DNA of 64,000 nucleotides from Rhizobium sp. 9140. Its GTDB lineage: Bacteria > Pseudomonadota > Alphaproteobacteria > Rhizobiales > Rhizobiaceae. The translations under genes were made by a program, and so were the position numbers. The stretch lies in NCBI RefSeq assembly GCF_900067135.1, contig NZ_FJUR01000001.1:3103501-3167500 (forward strand), in the 5' to 3' direction. The notes under the pieces are model-generated. The model saw only the letters and a list, made by a program, of their open reading frames with translations, did not search any database and was not told the origin of the DNA. Shown here piece after piece: positions 8,801 through 17,890 of the stretch (the stretch's first letter is position 1; each line of letters begins with the position of its first letter).

Positions 8801-9778
8801 ATGGAAGAGACAGAAAATCAAGGGCTTGTGCCCCTTGGCACGTCTGCACGCAATGTTTTCAAGTCGGGCTTGAAGCTTGTCCACCTGCACCTGATCCTGG
8901 CGATTGAGGACCGGGGACAGATCAGCGCGGCTGCGGAGGCCCTCGGCATATCACAACCGGCAGCTTCACGCATGCTCGGAGAAATCGAATCGATCCTGCG
9001 GGCACCCCTTTGCGAGCGCGTGGCGCGAGGCGTCGAACTCACACCCTATGGCAAGGCGCTTGCTCGACGCGCGCGCACCATTTTCCTCGAACTTCGCGAA
9101 ACCGCCCGTGAGATCGGCGAGTTGAAGACGGGCCGCGGCGGCTCGGTCTCGCTCGGCTCGGTCACCGGCCCTGCCCTGCATCTCGCCGTGCCCGCCATGC
9201 ACCAGGTGACGACGGCCTATCCCGGTATCGAGATCAGCATCCAGGTGGAAAACAGCAACGTGCTGATCCGCGAACTGATGGCCGCACGTCACGATTTCGT
9301 CATCGGTCGTATTCCCGACGATATCGATCCTCGCCAGTTCGACCTTGTGGAAATCGGCTCGGAAGACGTCTGTCTCATCGTCCGCGAGGGCCATCCCCTG
9401 CTCGAAAAGCCGGTCATCGTGCACGAGGACCTGCCAGGCTACGACTGGGTCTTTCAGCCGGCCGGCACGCTGCTGCGGCGGTCCGTGGAGGATAGTTTTC
9501 TCTCAAGTGGCGTGCCCCTGCCGACCACGACGATCAATACGTCCTCGATTATCCTGACCCTCTCCATCGTGCGCAACACCAATGCGATTGCGCCCGTGGC
9601 CAAGGACGTTGCGGAACTGGTCGCCAGCAACGGAACGTCGATCGGCGAGATCCGCATCCTCCCGATCGATTTCGCCATCACCATCCGCCCCTACAGCCTC
9701 ATCACCCCCCGCGGTCGCGAACTGCCGCCGAGCGCCAAGCTGCTTTACGACCTGATCCTTCAGGAAAGCAAAGGCTGA
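8801..9778 (+). CDS. gbpR: GbpR, LysR-family regulator of chvE
   Basis: A 325-residue LysR-type regulator. The winged helix-turn-helix is at about residues 26-85 (LHLILAIEDRGQISAAAEALGISQPAASRML), followed by the periplasmic-binding-like effector domain. It is divergent from chvE across 278 bases, the same arrangement as gbpR-chvE in Agrobacterium, where GbpR activates chvE in response to sugars such as arabinose and galactose. The identification rests on family plus position; the ligand cannot be read from the sequence. Confidence 0.9.
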   Translation: MEETENQGLVPLGTSARNVFKSGLKLVHLHLILAIEDRGQISAAAEALGISQPAASRMLGEIESILRAPLCERVARGVELTPYGKALARRARTIFLELRETAREIGELKTGRGGSVSLGSVTGPALHLAVPAMHQVTTAYPGIEISIQVENSNVLIRELMAARHDFVIGRIPDDIDPRQFDLVEIGSEDVCLIVREGHPLLEKPVIVHEDLPGYDWVFQPAGTLLRRSVEDSFLSSGVPLPTTTINTSSIILTLSIVRNTNAIAPVAKDVAELVASNGTSIGEIRILPIDFAITIRPYSLITPRGRELPPSAKLLYDLILQESKG

Positions 9779-9889
9779 CAGGCGTCCGGTCTCAGCATGG
9801 ACAGGCTTACGCAATCCTGTCGTGCTTGGCTTGCGACGACGACAATACGCTGCGCGATATCCATGTGCAGTTCAGCCGGAAGGACGGCC

Positions 9890-10402
9890 ATGTTCGGCAA
9901 ATCGCTCTTCCAGTCCGTGCTCGAGCGCATAGAGGCGGAAGACCCGCGGGACGCGGGCGAGGCATCCCCGCGTGCGGGCATCGCAGGCTTCAATGCAGGC
10001 CTCGCCTTCGATACGGAACGCGCCGCCGGCAGCGATACCGTGCGGCAAGCCTATGCCGAAATGGACGAGGCCGGAAGCACCGCGCCGGAACCGCCGCTTC
10101 CGCGACCCGCCCCGGGTCTCCAAACGGCAAGGCCCCTGCCCCGGCAACGTCCCGCCCATCTCGACCGGCTGACACCCGCGCAGATCGCCGAAGACCTGGA
10201 ATTCTCGAATGCCGAAACGCCGGTAACGCTCGCGGAAAAGCGCCGGGCTTTCGCCAACCGCAACCATCCGGATCGCCACGCGCCGGAGGATAGAGAGGCG
10301 GCGACGACGCGGATGACGATCGCCAACATGCTGGTGGACGAAGCATTGCACCGGCTGAAGCGCGGCCTGCCGATCGGCATGACACCACAGCGCCCCCGAT
10401 AG
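9890..10402 (+). CDS. J-domain-like protein
   Basis: A 170-residue protein whose C-terminal third resembles a shortened DnaJ J-domain: a helix (TLAEKRRAFANRN), the HPD tripeptide (NHPDRHAP), then a second helix (TTRMTIANMLVDEALHRLK). The first about 90 residues are low-complexity and proline-rich near PPLPRPAPGLQ. HPD is the site that stimulates DnaK ATPase, so it may be a DnaK co-chaperone, but no zinc finger or client-binding domain is present. The start at 9890 (MFGKSLFQSVLER) is chosen because the coding pattern begins there; an in-frame ATG at 9797 overlaps low-quality sequence. It converges with the next gene. Confidence 0.72.
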   Translation: MFGKSLFQSVLERIEAEDPRDAGEASPRAGIAGFNAGLAFDTERAAGSDTVRQAYAEMDEAGSTAPEPPLPRPAPGLQTARPLPRQRPAHLDRLTPAQIAEDLEFSNAETPVTLAEKRRAFANRNHPDRHAPEDREAATTRMTIANMLVDEALHRLKRGLPIGMTPQRPR

Positions 10403-10425
10403 CACGCGGGCCTCGAGCTCTGACG

Positions 10426-10707
10426 TCAGCCCCTCGGCTCTTCCGTTGGCGGCGCGTCGGGATCTGCGAGCGGCTGCGGGGCGACCGCCGTCTCCTGCGG
10501 CACGACATCGGTCGATGGTATCGTTGGCTTGAAGAACACGATTAAGGTGGCCGAAGTGTAGGCGGTGACGGCCAGGAAAATCATGCCCCAGGTCGAGGCG
10601 CCGTTCCAGAATTCGACCGCCGTCCAGAGCGCGCAGCTCCCGACGATCAGCAGCCGCCTCCAGAGAGGACGATAAAAAGGATGATCCGGGTCGATGAACT
10701 TCTGCAT
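10426..10707 (-). CDS. Small membrane protein of unknown function
   Basis: A 93-residue protein starting MQKFIDPDHPFYRPLWRRLL, with two hydrophobic segments (LLIVGSCALWTAVEFW and WGMIFLAVTAYTSATLIVFF) and a proline-rich acidic tail. The ATG at 10707 has AAGAGG upstream; an in-frame ATG further up lacks one. I recognise the type (short conserved rhizobial inner-membrane protein) but not a function. It is monocistronic, facing the J-domain gene. Confidence 0.7.
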   Translation of the reverse strand: MQKFIDPDHPFYRPLWRRLLIVGSCALWTAVEFWNGASTWGMIFLAVTAYTSATLIVFFKPTIPSTDVVPQETAVAPQPLADPDAPPTEEPRG

Positions 10708-10835
10708 GCGTCCTCTTGGATGACCAAACGTCTGCCGAGCGCACCATATCACGGGATCGCGTCACTCTGCGCAGATGACATGCGCAAAAAACATCGCAAG
10801 CGCAAGGGTACCGGCTTGACGGGCAGGAAGAAGAC

Positions 10836-10849
10836 GGAATAAAAATTCC
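10836..10849. promoter_or_regulatory. Putative IolR box upstream of idhA
   Basis: The site reads GGAA-N6-TTCC with an AT-only spacer, 207 bases before idhA in a roughly 350-base gene-free stretch (10708-11055). GGAA-N6-TTCC is the motif proposed for the RpiR-type repressor IolR ahead of inositol genes in Sinorhizobium. The rest of that stretch shows no gene I would support. Confidence 0.55.
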
Positions 10850-11055
10850 AAAAATTAATCCAGATCAATGTTTCGTTCCGGAGGATTCGACATCGATCAG
10901 GACGACGCGACGCCTCGGGAGGAGACGGCGTTGCCGGCACTTACCCTCCTCGACATGCCTGATCCGCCGTGAGCGGATCGCCAAGCGCTTCCAGCGGAGT
11001 GAGCGCATCATTCCGCGTCCTGTGGCTCTCGGGCCGCGCTATCGAAAGTGGTAAC

Positions 11056-12051
11056 ATGACAGTGAGATTTGGTCTCCTCGGCGCCGGCCGTATCGGAAAG
11101 GTTCATGCCAAGGCCGTCAGCGGCGATGCGCATGCGCGTCTCGTGGCCGTCGCCGATGCGTTTCCGGCTGCCGCACAGGCAATTGCCGAAAGCTACGGCT
11201 GCGATGTCCGCACCATCGAGGCCATCGAGGCGGCCGACGATATCGACGCCGTCGTCATCTGCACGCCCACCGATACCCACGCGGACCTGATCGAACGCTT
11301 CGCCCGCGCCGGCAAGGCGATCTTCTGCGAAAAACCGATCGACCTCGACGTGGGACGCGTACGCGATTGCCTGAAGACGGTCGCGGAGACGGACGGAAAG
11401 CTGATGGTCGGCTTCAACCGTCGCTTCGACCCACATTTCATGGCGGTACGACAGGCCATCGATGACGGCCGCATCGGCGATGTCGAAATGGTGACGATCA
11501 TCTCGCGCGATCCCGGCGCGCCGCCGGTCGACTACATCAAGCGCTCCGGCGGCATCTTCCGCGACATGACGATCCACGATTTCGACATGGCGCGCTTCCT
11601 CCTCGGCGAAGAGCCGACCATTGTCACGGCCCATGCTGCGGTGCTGGTCGATCCCGACATCGGTACCGCCGGCGATTATGACAGCGTGTCCGTGATCCTC
11701 GAAACGGCCACGGGGAAGCAGGCGATCATCTCGAACTCGCGCCGCGCGACTTATGGCTATGACCAGCGCATCGAGGTGCACGGCTCCAAGGGCGTCGCCT
11801 CGGCGGAAAACCAGCGCGCCGTCTCGATCGAGATCGCCAATGGCGAAGGCTATACCCGCCCGCCCCTCCACGATTTCTTTATGACCCGATATACCCAGGC
11901 CTATTCCAACGAGATCGCGAGCTTCATCTCCGCCATCGAGACCGGCACGCCGATCACACCCTCCGGCGCGGACGGCCTGGCGGCACTCGCGCTCGCCGAA
12001 GCCGCACTGCGTTCGGTCAAGGAGAAGCGCCGGATCGACGTCGAGATCTGA
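11056..12051 (+). CDS. idhA: Inositol 2-dehydrogenase
   Basis: A 331-residue NAD-dependent dehydrogenase of the Gfo/Idh/MocA family. The Rossmann motif is GLLGAGRIGKVHA (residues about 6-18), the conserved EKP is in AIFCEKPIDLD, and the catalytic Asp/His region is MTIHDFDMARFLLG. It oxidises myo-inositol to 2-keto-myo-inositol, the first step of inositol catabolism; the length and motifs fit rhizobial IdhA. The ATG at 11056 gives the family N-terminus MTVRFGLLG. As in Sinorhizobium, it stands apart from the other iol genes, which are not in this window. The upstream GGAA-N6-TTCC box suggests inositol induction through IolR. Confidence 0.92.
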   Translation: MTVRFGLLGAGRIGKVHAKAVSGDAHARLVAVADAFPAAAQAIAESYGCDVRTIEAIEAADDIDAVVICTPTDTHADLIERFARAGKAIFCEKPIDLDVGRVRDCLKTVAETDGKLMVGFNRRFDPHFMAVRQAIDDGRIGDVEMVTIISRDPGAPPVDYIKRSGGIFRDMTIHDFDMARFLLGEEPTIVTAHAAVLVDPDIGTAGDYDSVSVILETATGKQAIISNSRRATYGYDQRIEVHGSKGVASAENQRAVSIEIANGEGYTRPPLHDFFMTRYTQAYSNEIASFISAIETGTPITPSGADGLAALALAEAALRSVKEKRRIDVEI

Positions 12052-12060
12052 ACCCGAACG

Positions 12061-12077
12061 GCCCTCTGCCGGAGGGC
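12061..12077. terminator. Short hairpin between convergent idhA and photolyase genes
   Basis: A 6-bp stem (GCCCTC with GAGGGC) fills most of the 31-base gap between the two convergent stops. There is no T-tract on either strand, so its role as a shared terminator is only suggested. Confidence 0.35.
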
Positions 12078-12082
12078 TGCCG

Positions 12083-13636
12083 TCAGTATGTTTTCGGCAG
12101 GGCGTCCAGTTCCGCAAGGAATGTCTGAGCGCTCTGCCGCGTCTCCCGCTTCTTCTCCGGGCTCATCCGCGCCCATGCGGCATAGACCGGCCCCAGCCGA
12201 TGGTTGCCCTTCAGCTTGTCTGCGTTGCGATCGAGGAAATCCCAGTAGAGCGCGTTGAACGGGCAGGCATTCTTTCCTGTCTTCTTGCGCACGTCGTAAG
12301 CACAGCCTTCGCAATAGTCCGACATGCGGTTGATGTAGTTGCCGCCCGCGGCATAGGGCTTCGATCCGAGAAAGCCGCCATCGGCAAACTGGCTCATGCC
12401 GATCACGTTCGGCAGCTCGACCCACTCATAGGCATCCGCATAGACTTCGAGATACCACTGGTGAATCTCAAGCGGACGGATGCCAGCCAGCATGGCGAAG
12501 TTTCCGGTGATCATCAGCCGCTGGATATGGTGGGCATAAGCGTTGTCGCGCGTCTCCGTGATCACCTGCCGCAGGCAAGCCATGCGCGTCTCGGCCGTCC
12601 AGTAGAAATCGGGAAGCGCACGGTCGGCCTCCAGAAAATTCATATCGCGGTAATCCGGCATCTTCAGCCAGTAGACGCCACGGATATACTCGCGCCAGCC
12701 GATGATCTGGCGGACGAAGCCTTCCACCGCATTCAGCGGCGCATCGCCTGCGAGATAGACGGCCTCCGCCCGCCGACAGAGATCCAGAGGATCGAGCAGC
12801 CCCGCATTGAGATAGAACGAGAGCAGCGAGTGGCTGAGCGCGGGATCGCCCGAGAGCATCGCATCCTGCCGCTCGCCGAAGCATGGCAGGTGATCGACCA
12901 TGAACAGGTCCCGCAACGTCTCTGCCTGCGCGCGCGTGACCGCGAAGTCGAAGCCCTCCAGCCGCCCGAAATGCGCACTGAACCGCCGCCCGACAAGCTC
13001 CAGCACGTCCTGGGTGATCGCATCGGGCTTAAACCCCTTGCGGGGCTGCGAGAACAGATCGAGCGTTGCGGGTTTGCGGTTATCGGCGTCGAAGTTCCAG
13101 CGCCCGCCGGCCGGCGTGTCGCCTTCCATCAAAAGCTGCGTCTTCTGCCGCATCTCCCGATAGAACGTCTCCATCCGCAACTGCCGTCGCCCGCCGGCAA
13201 AGGCTGCGAATTCGGACCGCGAACAGAGAAACCGCGTGTCGTCACGGATCTCGACCGGAACGTTCAACGCCCGCTGCCAGCCGTCCATCATCTCCAGCAC
13301 GCGGAACTCGCCCGGTTCTGTCACGATGACGCGGTCCGGCCGCAGCTCTGAGACGGCACGACCGACCTCGCCTCCGAACGAGCCGCTATTCCCCTCGTCC
13401 TCCAGGCGCAGATACCGCACCGCCAGCCCGCGCGCCCTGAGATCCTCGGCAAAGTGGCGCATGGCGGAAAAGAGAAACGCGATCTTCTTCGGATGATGCC
13501 GCACATATTGCGCCTCCTCCATAACCTCACACATCAGCACCACATCATCCGCCGATGCCTTGGCAAGGCTCGAGATCTCCGGCGACAGTTGGTCGCCAAG
13601 GATGAGGATCAGGTTGCGAGTGTTGCCACCGCTCAT
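12083..13636 (-). CDS. phrB: Iron-sulfur bacterial cryptochrome/photolyase (PhrB/FeS-BCP type)
   Basis: A 517-residue flavoprotein starting MSGGNTRNLILILGDQLS, the form of the FeS-BCP (CryPro/prokaryotic 6-4 photolyase) family. The four cluster cysteines are visible: one in ETRMACLRQV, three in YCEGCAYDVRKKTGKNACPF. FAD-binding blocks include GWREYIRGVYW and HIQRLMITGNFAML. Agrobacterium PhrB repairs (6-4) photoproducts with FAD, a ribolumazine antenna and a [4Fe-4S] cluster, and the length here is close to its 507. The start at 13636 follows an SDR gene by 43 bases, so the two probably form an operon. It lacks the usual His-rich C-terminus of class I photolyases. Confidence 0.93.
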   Translation of the reverse strand: MSGGNTRNLILILGDQLSPEISSLAKASADDVVLMCEVMEEAQYVRHHPKKIAFLFSAMRHFAEDLRARGLAVRYLRLEDEGNSGSFGGEVGRAVSELRPDRVIVTEPGEFRVLEMMDGWQRALNVPVEIRDDTRFLCSRSEFAAFAGGRRQLRMETFYREMRQKTQLLMEGDTPAGGRWNFDADNRKPATLDLFSQPRKGFKPDAITQDVLELVGRRFSAHFGRLEGFDFAVTRAQAETLRDLFMVDHLPCFGERQDAMLSGDPALSHSLLSFYLNAGLLDPLDLCRRAEAVYLAGDAPLNAVEGFVRQIIGWREYIRGVYWLKMPDYRDMNFLEADRALPDFYWTAETRMACLRQVITETRDNAYAHHIQRLMITGNFAMLAGIRPLEIHQWYLEVYADAYEWVELPNVIGMSQFADGGFLGSKPYAAGGNYINRMSDYCEGCAYDVRKKTGKNACPFNALYWDFLDRNADKLKGNHRLGPVYAAWARMSPEKKRETRQSAQTFLAELDALPKTY

Positions 13637-13679
13637 CGCACATCGCCTCCCGCCATCTGCCGCGCGTTCGATGCCGCCG

Positions 13680-14378
13680 CTACCATGCAATTTCCGTCCC
13701 GTCATAGGCAAAGAACTGCCCCGTCTGCGAAGGCGAAAGGCCATCGATGATAGAGAGAAGCGCAGACGCCGCCTCTGCTGGCAAAAGCTTTTGGGCGTGC
13801 CGCCCATGCAGGGCCGTCAGACCGGTTTCCACCGTGCCGGGATGCAAGGATACGACAATGCTCTCAGGGCACGTACGCGCGATCTCGATCGCCGCCGTCC
13901 GAACGATCTGGTTGAGCGCGGCCTTCGCCGAGCGATAGGCTATCCACCCGCCGAGCCGGTTGTCGCCGATGGACCCCACCCGCGCAGACAGCGTCGCGAA
14001 CACGCAGCGCCGATCCCGCGGCAGCAAAGGCGCAAAGTGCTTGATCAGCAGCGCCGGCCCGATCGCGTTCACCGCAAACTGCCGCGCCATGACGGCGGGA
14101 TCGATCGCCCGGATCGTCTTCTCCGGTCCATGCCCGTCGATCTCCAGCGCCCCGGTCGCATCGAACACCAGATCCACCGATCCCAGCCGCTCGGCAACGC
14201 CAAGTGCGGCAGCCCGCACAGCCTCCTCCTCCGTCACATCCAATCCGTCATCCCGCCGCGACAGCCCGACCGCATCACCGCACCCCCGATCGCTCTCAAG
14301 CGCCGCCAGAACCGCAGCCCCGATCCCGCCGCTGGCCCCGAGAACCACTGCCCGATACCCTTGCCGAAACCCCAGCAT
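13680..14378 (-). CDS. Short-chain dehydrogenase/reductase (CsgA-like)
   Basis: A 232-residue SDR with cofactor motif GASGGIG (residues about 13-19), NAG-equivalent DATGAL, and active site Ser (LSARVGS), Tyr and Lys in YRSAKAALN. The short length and the C-terminal SPSQTGQFFAYDGTEIAW match the C-factor/CsgA-like SDRs that often sit beside FeS photolyases. The substrate is unknown. The ATG at 14378 is chosen over 14456 because the Rossmann strand starts directly after it. It is the first gene of an apparent two-gene unit with the photolyase. Confidence 0.85.
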   Translation of the reverse strand: MLGFRQGYRAVVLGASGGIGAAVLAALESDRGCGDAVGLSRRDDGLDVTEEEAVRAAALGVAERLGSVDLVFDATGALEIDGHGPEKTIRAIDPAVMARQFAVNAIGPALLIKHFAPLLPRDRRCVFATLSARVGSIGDNRLGGWIAYRSAKAALNQIVRTAAIEIARTCPESIVVSLHPGTVETGLTALHGRHAQKLLPAEAASALLSIIDGLSPSQTGQFFAYDGTEIAW

Positions 14379-14590
14379 CCCATCCTCCCTGCCACACCTG
14401 CGCCGTTGGCCCACCAGCAGGCCCGTGATCCAGATCCTAAAACATCTACGCCCCACACACCCAACCGGATCTCCTGCACCACCTCACCAACCACCCCCCA
14501 CCTGAATTTCCACCAATCCCCCTCTTCCCCATTGATGCCAACCGAAACCTAAGCTATGAACCCCTCATCCACCCGGCAAAGCCGGTTGCT

Positions 14591-14667
14591 GCACCCGTAG
14601 CTCAGCTGGATAGAGTGTTGGATTCCGATTCCAAAGGTCACAGGTTCGAATCCTGTCGGGTGCGCCA
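14591..14667 (+). tRNA. tRNA-Arg (CCG anticodon)
   Basis: A 77-base cloverleaf: acceptor GCACCCG pairs with CGGGTGC followed by encoded GCCA, D-arm AGCTCAGCTGGATAGAGT, anticodon stem TTGGA/TCCAA with loop TTCCGAT (anticodon CCG at 14625-14627), and T-arm with GGTTCGAATC. It reads the CGG codon. No integrase or att-like direct repeat is seen beside it. Confidence 0.96.
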
Positions 14668-14820
14668 TTTCCCTCTCATACCCGGCATCAGACGTCCGTG
14701 GCGAGAGCAATCGATCAACCCGACACCGAGCCTACAAAGGCCTTCATTACCCGTCTCTCCTATAAGAGGGTCGGTCTCGACCCTACGCCGGAGCATCGAG
14801 GCGTCCGTGGTTCCGACATA

Positions 14821-14851
14821 AAAAACCGGCCGAGCGAACGCGGCCGGTTTT
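14821..14851. terminator. Bidirectional-looking intrinsic terminator
   Basis: AAAACCGGCCG and CGGCCGGTTTT form an 11-bp stem with an 8-base loop. Runs of A and T at the stem ends let it act in both directions. It stands 22 bases after the stop of the minus-strand chemoreceptor gene, which it probably terminates. Confidence 0.85.
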
Positions 14852-14872
14852 CGGGTTGAAGGGCTTTGGGCC

Positions 14873-16690
14873 TTAGGCGGCGTAGCGCTGGTGGGTGTTG
14901 GAGGAGCGGCCGCCCAGGGTGAAGTGGGAGATCAGTTCGCGCAGGCGGGCGCTTTCGCTGGCGAGCGTGCTTCCGGCGGCGCTGGTTTCTTCCACCATGG
15001 CGGCGTTCTGCTGCGTTACCTGGTCCATTTGGTTGACGGCGATGTTCACCTCGGCAAGGCCGGTCGACTGCTCGCGGGCCGAAGTGGCGATAGCCTCCAT
15101 ATGGCCGTTGATCTCGATCACATGCGCCTCGATCATCTTCAGCACGTCGCCGGTGTCGCGTACCAGCTTGACGCCGCTTTCGACTTCGGCCGTGGAATTG
15201 CGAATGAGGTCCTTGATTTCCTTGGCGGCCTTGGCCGACCGCTGGGCGAGTTCCCGGACCTCCTGCGCGACGACGGCAAAGCCGCGGCCGGCTTCGCCGG
15301 CCCGCGCCGCCTCGACGCCGGCGTTCAGCGCCAGCAGGTTCGTCTGGAAGGCGATTTCGTCGATGACGCCGATGATCGAGGAGATCTGGCTCGACGAATG
15401 TTCGATACGGCCCATGGCGGTCACGGCCTCGGCAACGACTTCGCCCGATCGGGACGCGCTCTTGTTGGCGTGCGATGCCACTTCGCGGGCCTCGTTGGTG
15501 CGCATGGAGGACTGGCCGACATTCGCGGTGATCTGGTCGAGTGCGGCCGCCGTCTCCTCGAGCGAGGCTGCCTGCTGTTCGGTGCGGCGCGAGAGGTCGT
15601 TGGCGCTTTCGCTGACTTCGCGGGCGCCGTTGTCGATCTGGTCGGCAGCCAGGGCAACGGCGCCGAGCGTCTCGTCGAGCTGGGAGACGGCTGCATTCAG
15701 GTCGTGGCGGAGAGCCTCGAAATCGGGGGCGAAGGGCACATCGAGACGGAAGGAGAGATCGCCGGCCGCCAGGCGGCGCAGGCCGTCCGCAAGGCTCGAT
15801 GTCGCCTGATCGAGACGCGCCTGCGCGGCACGTTCGGCCTCGGCCGAATGACGCTCGCGGTCGGCCTCGGCAGTGCGCCGCAGGGATTCGGCCTGGTTCT
15901 GGAGCTCCTTGTTGCTCACGGCTGCCGCCCGGAAGACTTCGACCGCGCTGGCCATCTGGCCGATTTCGTCGGAGCGCTGGGCGTAGGGAATGGCGCTGTC
16001 GGTGTCGCCCTTGGCAAGGCCCGTCATCGCGGTCGTGATCGCGCGGATCGGGCTGGCGATCCCGCGCAGGATGTAGAGCGTCGAGGCAATCAGAAGGGTC
16101 GAGACGATGCCGATCAGGATAAAGGTCAGCACGGTCGCATCGGCGGAGGTCGCATGCATGAGGTTAGTGGACTCGGTGACCTGCGCGGTGTTTTCGGCAA
16201 TCAGTTCGTCGAGACCCGTCTCTGCCGGCGTGATGATGCTGCCCATGGATTCGAGCATACCGTTGGCCTGCTGGAAATTGCCCACCTTGGCGAGCGCGAT
16301 CATGTCGTCACCGGCCTTGCCGTAGGCGGCAAGGCTGTCCGTGACGCGCTGCAGAAGCGCGCGCTCGGAATCGGAACCGACGTAAGGCGTGTAGACCGCC
16401 ACAGCATGCTGGATACGGAGGCGCGTTTCGCTCAGAAGGGCTTCAGCCTTTTTCGTCGCTTCCGGCGTCAGAGCCGCCAGATACTGGAAATAGCCGAGCC
16501 GCATGGACACAAGCTCGATGCGGATATCCTTGACGGCCGAGACGGCTGGAAACACGTCCGTGACGACATTGTCCGAAATCGCTTGCGTTTTTGACAGCGA
16601 CCGCAGCGTCACGACGGAGAAAATCGCCGTGAGAACGGCGATGGCGGCGAAGATACCGATAAGCGATGTACGGATGGATGGCCTTGTCAC
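14873..16690 (-). CDS. Methyl-accepting chemotaxis protein
   Basis: A 605-residue transmembrane chemoreceptor. TM1 is at about residues 9-29 ([19 protein letters not shown]), a helical periplasmic sensor follows, and TM2 is at about 187-208 ([21 protein letters not shown]). A HAMP domain starts at [10 protein letters not shown], a second HAMP-like segment includes [14 protein letters not shown], and the signalling hairpin is [21 protein letters not shown] with [16 protein letters not shown]. It controls CheA; the ligand is unknown. The C-terminus ([11 protein letters not shown]) lacks a CheR-binding NWETF-like pentapeptide. It is monocistronic, with its own terminator. Confidence 0.93.
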   Translation of the reverse strand: MTRPSIRTSLIGIFAAIAVLTAIFSVVTLRSLSKTQAISDNVVTDVFPAVSAVKDIRIELVSMRLGYFQYLAALTPEATKKAEALLSETRLRIQHAVAVYTPYVGSDSERALLQRVTDSLAAYGKAGDDMIALAKVGNFQQANGMLESMGSIITPAETGLDELIAENTAQVTESTNLMHATSADATVLTFILIGIVSTLLIASTLYILRGIASPIRAITTAMTGLAKGDTDSAIPYAQRSDEIGQMASAVEVFRAAAVSNKELQNQAESLRRTAEADRERHSAEAERAAQARLDQATSSLADGLRRLAAGDLSFRLDVPFAPDFEALRHDLNAAVSQLDETLGAVALAADQIDNGAREVSESANDLSRRTEQQAASLEETAAALDQITANVGQSSMRTNEAREVASHANKSASRSGEVVAEAVTAMGRIEHSSSQISSIIGVIDEIAFQTNLLALNAGVEAARAGEAGRGFAVVAQEVRELAQRSAKAAKEIKDLIRNSTAEVESGVKLVRDTGDVLKMIEAHVIEINGHMEAIATSAREQSTGLAEVNIAVNQMDQVTQQNAAMVEETSAAGSTLASESARLRELISHFTLGGRSSNTHQRYAA

Positions 16691-16927
16691 GAAACACCTA
16701 TAATGGACGGACGCACATCCGCCCGGCCATCATGACCAGGGAAGCGCAACGGCACCGACCTACATCGCGGCGTTTGGCGACAGTATGCTGTTCAACCCTT
16801 AAGTTTAGGTAACACAAGGTTTTCTTATATTAGAATTATGTGTGCTTTTCTGCGGCATCTTCCGAAGCAGGCAAAGCCCGATCGCCGGAATGCGCAGAGG
16901 CGGCAGAAAGATACTGAATACGTACAC

Positions 16928-17263
16928 TCAGCAGTCCGTTAGGCGGGTGGCGGTGGCCGTATCCGCCTGCTTGCCGGCGCCCGCAGTACCGACAATGGCA
17001 AGATAGATGAGCGCGGCGATCAGGGTCAGTGGCCAGAATGCGTAGGCAAGGATGGTCAATGGCCAGCTTGCGTTGTGAAAGTCTCCGCTTTCGTAGAAGA
17101 CCATCGCAGCGAGGGCCAGCACGACGAGACATCCGAACCACATCCACGCCACCATGACAGAGGAGACGTAGAGCAGGCACCAGAGAGCCAGCGACATCAG
17201 CATGGCGCCAAGAAGCGCCACCAGACGCCGCGTGGGTCGAAACCCGTATCGATGACGTCGCAT
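16928..17263 (-). CDS. Membrane protein of unknown function
   Basis: A 111-residue protein with a basic N-terminus (MRRHRYGFRPTRRL) and about three to four hydrophobic segments (LVALLGAMLMSLALWCLLYV, MVAWMWFGCLVVLALAAMVFY, AYAFWPLTLIAALIYLAIVG). The start has AGGA directly upstream and GGAGG about 10 bases further. A longer frame on the same strand (16836-17351) is rich in Arg, Ser and His with no hydrophobic pattern and looks like a shadow. I do not recognise a family. Confidence 0.6.
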   Translation of the reverse strand: MRRHRYGFRPTRRLVALLGAMLMSLALWCLLYVSSVMVAWMWFGCLVVLALAAMVFYESGDFHNASWPLTILAYAFWPLTLIAALIYLAIVGTAGAGKQADTATATRLTDC

Positions 17264-17567
17264 TCCTGAAAACCTCCGGCCACGGGGATGAAGCCGCCAG
17301 CGAAATATAAGTTACGACTATCACAGTGCACACAGCCGGCAACAGACGCAAGCCTCGTCTAAGTTAGCTGATGTTTACCTTAATTGGAGAAACGGCGGCG
17401 AAAGCCCAGGCGGCGCTGGCGCCTTCGCATACAACCCGAGACATGCCAAAGACAGCGCCTCACGTTGCGAAAAATCCGCGGACAACGACATCGTGCGGTT
17501 TATGCTTGCGTCCTTGCCCAGCCTCCTAGTATTCAAGTCAGTGTTGACGAACCTACCGGGAACACCG

Positions 17568-17744
17568 ATGCCAGCCTGGATCTTCTCCTGCGAATTCTCT
17601 CTTCTCGGATGGGCCGCACGTCGGCCGGACGAGGTGTCACGTTTCGCCCCGACGCTGCGCATCTTGGCGCTGGCTTTCGCCGTCTTCCTGTCGCTGGCCG
17701 CCTGGGCTCTCATCATCGCCGTTATCGTCTGGCTCATTCCTTGA
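17568..17744 (+). CDS. Possible small single-span membrane protein
   Basis: A 58-residue frame from the ATG at 17568 (MPAWIFSCEFSLLGWAARRP), with one strong hydrophobic segment at the C-terminus (LALAFAVFLSLAAWALIIAVIVWLI). GGGAA lies 8 bases upstream. An ATG at 17493 would give 83 residues. The stretch 17264-17567 before it holds nothing else I can support. It may be real, or a by-product of GC-rich sequence. Confidence 0.35.
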   Translation: MPAWIFSCEFSLLGWAARRPDEVSRFAPTLRILALAFAVFLSLAAWALIIAVIVWLIP

Positions 17745-17890
17745 GCATTGGATCCAAACTCCGATCAGCGTCGAGAAATCTGAGAACGCGACGAAAGGTG
17801 CGTAAAGCATGAGTGCGCTGTGTGTCGCAGGCCGCATTCGGGAAGGTATCGTCATCAACATGGACGCTTGAAAGGCTACCCCAGCAAGGA

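Noticed and set aside
10868..10972. Plus-strand frame of 34 codons (MFRSGGFDIDQDD...) before idhA
   Set aside because: No ribosome site, no recognisable features, and a position within the probable idhA leader; too short to support.
14591..14820. tRNA-Arg as a possible integration site
   Set aside because: No integrase, no duplicated tRNA 3' end within the window, and ordinary chromosomal genes on both sides.
16836..17351. 171-codon minus frame overlapping the small membrane protein
   Set aside because: Arg/His/Ser-rich with no structure; the alternative frame has membrane spans and a ribosome site.
17375..17737. 120-codon minus frame opposite the possible small membrane protein
   Set aside because: Arg/Ala/Ser composition typical of an antisense shadow; no ribosome site or family pattern.
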